Positions 58,725-64,000 of a stretch of 64,000 bases of DNA are shown piece by piece (the first letter of the stretch is position 1; every line of letters begins with the position of its first letter). This stretch comes from Maratus speciosus (Eukaryota > Arthropoda > Arachnida > Araneae > Salticidae), in NCBI GenBank assembly GCA_963932465.1, contig OZ010794.1:214595748-214659747 (forward strand), given 5' to 3'. The position numbers were made by a program, and so were the translations under genes. The notes beneath the pieces were generated by a model. It was not told where the DNA came from. It did not search any database and saw only the letters and a list, made by a program, of their open reading frames with translations.

Positions 58725-58932
58725 TTAACCCTCCGTCTACCAGACGGGTCCATTGGACCCGACAGGTACATACAAAATATTCATTCAAACCAGAAATTTC
58801 TTTAAAATAAACTAAGTATATAAACCAGACAAAAATAAGGTAAATAAATAAGTTAAATAGTTTTAAATAAAAATTCTGGTGTAGAACGTTTTATTAAAAC
58901 TTGAATAAAATTCCCGGTAGATCTAGGGTTAA
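58725..58932 (-). mobile_element. TTAA element, family T1 copy 5
   Basis: 208 bp, near-identical to the other T1 copies. It is preceded by TTAACCC directly joined to its own TTAA, as if inserted beside an earlier element end. Confidence 0.9.
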
Positions 58933-59173
58933 GTGCAATATTTTTATTTTGTTTCGAAAAAAAATTATATATGATTCTCTCAAAGGGTTATAACACAGGA
59001 AAAATACTGAAAAAAATCAGAGATAGATTTTTCGTATAGTACGTCAACCTTTTTTTATGTTGCACATTTGCAATACAAGTAAAAACTAAAATATTGCAAA
59101 TTAGTAAATATTTTAATAAGTATAATCTAAATACCTTATTTTATATATTTTTTTATTTTGTAAAACTTAACCC

Positions 59174-59364
59174 TTAAATGCATTTATTATTTTTTAAGAA
59201 TTATGTTTGTTACACTTATATTTAAGATTAGACACTAGAAGTTTTAAGGTAGATTTTTAAGTTTACATTTTTGTAATTTTTACAGCATTAATATTTCTAT
59301 ATAAATATACTGGTTGAAAAGAATTAATACAAAGTGATGTATATATACATCACTATGCATTTAA
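59174..59364. mobile_element. Possible TTAA element (ATGCAT ends)
   Basis: TTAAATGCATTTA at the left and ACTATGCATTTAA at the right. Only ~6 bp of paired end. Preceded by TTAACCC and sharing its right TTAA with the T7 element. Confidence 0.4.
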
Positions 59365-59563
59365 CCCTTTCCGGCACAGACAATTTTTGTTGTAAAATGA
59401 TGAAATGATGAGTGATTGATTGACACCGGAATTTAGAAACGATTTTTTTAGATATTAATAACATGTTTATAGTAAAAGCAAAATTTTACCAAAATAATCC
59501 TCGTGCATTTGGAATTAAACTTAGGTATCCCGGACCTGGACACACTGCGTCGGAAAGGGTTAA
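59361..59563 (+). mobile_element. TTAA element, family T7
   Basis: 203 bp. Ends CCCTTTCCGGCACAG and, inverted, CCCTTTCCGACGCAG with TTAA outside both. The hairpin near the ends is weak in this family. Confidence 0.75.
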
Positions 59564-60512
59564 GGGTTAATTGTTATACTATACCTAATTGTACGCATAA
59601 ATCCAATTTACTAGGAATAACCGGTAAAGAAATAGGCATCAAACTATAAATAAAATAACATGAGTAATCTTAAAAAAGATGTGAAAAACTTGAACAATGG
59701 AGTTCAGATCATTGCATTATAGACCATACAACTGTAGATGATACTACTTTTTCTTCAGGAAGGCTTTGATAAAGTAAAAACATACTGTCCCTTTATATAA
59801 AAATACATTTATTCTTCTTATGGTTTTTACTTAAAACGTTTTAGCAATTAATGAAGTATATTATAACTCCATTCAGCTTATTATCACTATAAGAATTACT
59901 AATATTTTTTTATTATATTAAAATATAGCAACTGTAAGCTTCATCTATTTTTCGTTAAAATATTCCATATAGCGGTGGCTATGGGGATTGACCATAGGGA
60001 GGCTTTACCCACTCTTTAGTTTTCATATATAAAATAATTTCAGAGTTTTGTCAATATGTGTCAACCAAATCTACTCGGACTCTCAAACAACAGTCTTCGT
60101 TTCATACAAATAATTGGAATAGGTATGTAAAAAATCAATTATGAGGCGTTTTCATCCTAAAAGTTGTATTTTTTAGAAATATTTTGCAACCTTCTTTCAG
60201 ATAAAAAATATCATCGAAATTTAAATAAGTATCTTTTAAGTAATGCAGAAACATTGAGCTTTCATTCCAGGCATGAGGATTGCACAGTAAGTTAGGCTTA
60301 ATTTAACAATGTGCCATTCTTTAGAAAAGGGCTATTTGACGAGGCTTGACCAAATCAATGTGAGGGAGGGTTGACCAGATGCTCAAGTCTCCCTTAATTA
60401 AGTGGTTTTGGAAATCTTTTTATTATACACTGTGCATAATGAAAGGTTAATGGTTACATACAAAAGAAAAAAAAATTAAATTTATTCCATAAAGCTATAC
60501 TGAAATAATAAT
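59564..60512. other. Nothing recognised
   Basis: AT-rich sequence with no visible gene or element. Confidence 0.5.
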
Positions 60513-63500
60513 CCGAGTGCTACCCGACCAAAAAAAGGTGAAAACTGCAAATCGTGATAAGAATATACTGATTGGACAATATATTCTCTACATTAATATA
60601 ATGCATTTCAGAGGGGGAGGCATCGCCTAAAGTCGTGGGAATTCAAGATGGCCGCTGTTATTCAAAATGGCACCATTTTCTGAACTTTTTTTACTATCCG
60701 TCATACAAATGTACGTTTCAGGTCGATTTCGATGTTTTTAACGTTCAATATTACGCTTTTAATACTTTCCGCTTGAGTTGAATGAGTTTCTGAATTCAGT
60801 TTGTCTGTTTGTTTGTCTCTCGGCCTGCTTGCCGTCTAACTCGCTTAAATATCGCAATTCGCTTAAATTCACTCAGATTGTCATGTAATTTATACATGTT
60901 ATTGAAGTTTAAAATAGCATGTTCCGAATAAAAATAAAGTGCATAGGTTTTATAGTCCGTTTACAGGGTCCTCAAAATAATTTCACTATGTTATTGTCTA
61001 TTAGTGCGGGTGCTACGGTTGAGAAAAAGGCAAATTGTGAGAAGAATATACCGATTGGTGAGTATCTACTTTACAATCCATATAAGAGAGGGAGACATCG
61101 CGAAAAGTCATAGGAATTCAAGGTGGCGGCTGTTATTCAAAATGGCGTCATTTTCTGAATTTATTTACTATCCATCATATGAATGTGTGTTTTAGGTCGA
61201 TTTCGATGTTTTTAACGTCAAAAATTGCGCTTTTAATACTTTCCGTCATGGTTGAATGAGTTTATGAATTCAGTTTGTCTGTTTGTTTGTCTGTCTGTCT
61301 GCTTGCCATTCCATGCTCTACCTCGCTTAAATTCACTGAGATTATTGTGTAATTTATGTATGTTATTGAAGTTTACAGTAACATGTTCCGAATAAAAATT
61401 GAAGTGTATAGCTTTTATAGTCCGTTTACAGGGCCCTCAAAAGAATTCCATTACGTTATTGTCAATTAGTGCGGCTGTTACGTTTGAGAAAACTGCAAAT
61501 CCTGAGAGGAATATACAAATTAGTGAGTACCTACTTTATATTAATACAATGCATATAAGAGGGGGAGACATCGCGTCAAGTAGTAGGAATTCAAGATGGC
61601 GGCTGCTATTCAAAATGGCGTCCTTTACTCGAATTCTTGCAATTTTGACACTATTCATCGTATAAAAGTGTGTTTGATGTAAAATGTATGTGCAAAATCT
61701 GTAAAAGTAAGTGTGGCTGTAGAAAAGTTGGACTTTCTTGCACTTTACTGTGCAACTGCAAAAACGAATGTGAGAAATATGATGATACAAAGTGAAGTTT
61801 TTATAGTCTCTAACTTTAAAGGTAAAATGTAATTTTTTAATATCTTGTATAATTAAGGTATTAATAAAAATGCATTATTGTTATTTATTTATTCCTTTCA
61901 TTTTCCTTACTATAAAATGCAAAAATACTATAACAATTGTTCTATTTTCATTTTGAGTTTATTTTTGATATTAAAAAGGGAATTTTTCAGCTTAAAAATA
62001 TCGAAATTGACATCATAGGCACTTTTATATGATGTATAGGAATAAAAATGCAAACAATTTTGAATAACAGTCGTTATCTTGAATACCTATGAATTTGCAC
62101 GATGCCTCAACTTCTTATATGGATTGTAATAACACATTGAGTGTCATGATGACTGGCACTGAAGCACTGAAAAATTTACAATGTTTTAAGTAATTTTTAG
62201 GAAAGTATAATCCTGTAATAAATAAAAGGTAGGTAAATTTTAAATAAATTTTCAATAATTACTTGAAACAATATATATTTTTTGTAGTTTTATATCATAT
62301 TTCAGACGTCGGTCATCGGTGAATGACACGTTTTAAATGAAAAGTTCAGTGTCAGTCAATGGTGACTGACGTGGCGCTTATCGTGTTAATAGGAAATAGA
62401 TACTGACCATTGGAGATATCTTTATCACAAAATGCAGTTTTTTTCATACCTAGCAGCTCCACTAATAACAGTTGATTTAACTGATGATCTTTATAGAATT
62501 TATACACGAGTTACAAACGCACATATTCTTTAGTTTTGGTGTGTCACTGTAAATAAACGATAAATACTATGCACACCTTATTGTATAGTAAGTATCTTGT
62601 AGTGCACCTCACTCATATATGTCAATTTGAATGCGTTTCAGAAAGCATAACACGATTAAAACACATTACAAACGATTTCCCCCCATAGACAATAACGTAA
62701 TGTAATTCTTTTGAGGGCCCTGTAAACGGACTATAAAACCTATACACTTCAATTTTTATTCGGAAACAAGTTATTATAAACTTCAACAACATATATAAAT
62801 TACATGACAATCTGAGTGAATTTAAGCGAGTAGCGATATTTAAGCGAGTTAGAGAGTGGAATGGCAAGCAGCAGACAGACAAACTGAATTCACAAACTCA
62901 TTCAGCTACGGCGGAAAGTATTTAAAACGAAATTTTTGACGTTAAAAACAACGAAATCGACCTGAAACACACATTTATATGATGGATAGTACGAAAATTC
63001 AAAAAATGACGCCATGTTGAATAACAGCCGCCATCTTGAACCCCTACGACTTTACGCGATGTATCCCCCCTCTTATATGGATTGTATTAATATAAAGTAG
63101 ATACTCACGAATCGGTATATTCTTCTCACGATTTGCAGTTTTCTCAACCGTAGCACCCGAATTAATAGACAATAACATATTGGAATTATTTTGAGGACCC
63201 TGTAAACGGACTATAAAAGCTATACACTTCATTTTTATTTTGAACCTGATATTATAAACTTCAACAATATATATAAATTACATGACAATCTGAGTGAATT
63301 TAGCGAGTAGCGATATTTAAGCGAGTTAGAGCGTGGAATGGCAAGCAGGCAGACAGACAAACGGAATTCATAATCGCATTCAATTAGGGCGGAAAGTATT
63401 AAAAACGAACTTTTTGACGTTAAAAACATCGAAGTCGATCTAAAATACACATTTATATCATGGATAGTCCGAAAATTCAGAAACTCGAGCCATTTTGAAT

Positions 63501-63637
63501 AACAGCCGCCATCTTGAATCCCCACGACTTTACGCGATACCTCCTCCTCTGAAATATATTGTATTAATATAAGTTAGATACTCACCAATCGGTATATTCT
63601 TATCACGATTTGCAGTTTTCTCAACCGTAGCACCCGG
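60513..63637. mobile_element. 3.1-kb palindromic element with ~470-bp module arms
   Basis: Left arm 60513-61672: direct modules, with GAGGGGGAGGCATCGC-type landmarks at 60612, 61089 and 61558. Right arm about 62025-63637: the same modules inverted (CCCCCCTCTTATATGGATTG near 63066; CTCCTCCTCTGAAATATATT near 63541). Both ends show CCGnGTGCTAC. Modules share AAGATGGCGGC, GTTTGTCTGTCTGTCTGC and GTTTACAGGGNCCTCAAAA, linking them to R2. The ~350-bp centre (61673-62024) is AT-rich; 62150-62620 interrupts the right arm. Open frames of 62-96 codons are readings of the modules. Confidence 0.7.
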
Positions 63638-64000
63638 ACTATAAGGGGATCCGGACACAATAATACAGAACCTGTTTCTAACGAAACACTGTATTAAATG
63701 CTAGCATTTCCTTTTCCCAACAACTTGTACAATAATACCTACTCAGACAAAATCCTAGTTAAAACATTTTTTTTTTCTTTTTTGACTTGCGATTGTGTCT
63801 AAGCAGGTTTGTTTAAGCATCGTATATTCAAAAATATTTTTTGTAATAATTAAAGCATGTAGCATAAAGTTATTTTGATCTTCTAAATTATTTTATTTCT
63901 TTTTACAAAAATTTAATATTAAAAGAAGTGGGTCAAGCCTCCCATATCTGCAAAGCTTTGGCCCATTATTTTCTCATGATTAAAATCAATACTTTTTCAA
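63638..64000. other. Nothing recognised
   Basis: AT-rich right edge of the window without visible gene or element. Confidence 0.5.

Noticed and set aside
60919..63525. Similar frames of 62-96 codons with LQGPQ-type peptides as a possible small gene family
   Set aside because: They follow the ~470-bp DNA modules on both strands, with stops and frame changes between copies; the similarity is explained by the repeat.

Overview
The window is about 64 kb of very AT-rich, repeat-dominated animal DNA. It reads as intergenic or intronic sequence of a large eukaryotic genome. A Tc1/mariner-superfamily transposase with a DD41D triad, a tRNA-derived Pol III repeat, a solo-LTR-like block and dozens of miniature inverted-repeat elements suggest an arthropod, but nothing proves a species. 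No host protein-coding gene, rRNA or convincing functional tRNA is visible. Apart from the transposase and one unidentified GC-richer open frame at 26.8-27.3 kb, the open frames look like chance frames or shadows of repeats.

Layout. 0-5.5 kb: scattered fold-back elements and a decayed array of ~145-bp modules. 5.5-20.3 kb: a tandem array of four copies of a ~1.5-kb unit. Each copy has been enlarged to 3.0-4.1 kb by its own transposon insertions (a tRNA-like array, a solo LTR, three long-inverted-repeat elements, TTAA elements, ~150-bp fold-backs), so the copies act as each other's empty-site controls. 20.3-22.1 kb: TTAA elements. 22.2-26.5 kb: a 4.3-kb palindromic element whose ~1.1-kb arms are built of tandem modules. 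26.5-28.2 kb: a fold-back, the orphan open frame and TTAA elements. 28.18-31.16 kb: an apparently complete DD41D transposon with ~560-bp terminal inverted repeats and an uninterrupted 358-codon transposase. 31-60 kb: scattered small elements separated by long AT-rich stretches in which I recognise nothing, with several homopolymer and AT microsatellite tracts. 60.5-63.6 kb: a second palindromic element with arms of ~470-bp modules.

Three patterns stand out. (1) At least nine non-autonomous TTAA-flanked families of ~200 bp are present; most carry a hairpin close to one end whose sequence differs between families while its pairing is kept. (2) A set of fold-backs close to 150 bp long, with different outer ends and 5-8-bp target duplications, share one internal core, and that core also occurs inside several TTAA elements. 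(3) Several long-inverted-repeat elements begin with the same CAGGGTG-type end as the autonomous DD41D element, which suggests mobilisation by a related transposase.

All coordinates and pairings were read by eye. Similarity statements are visual alignments, not computed scores.
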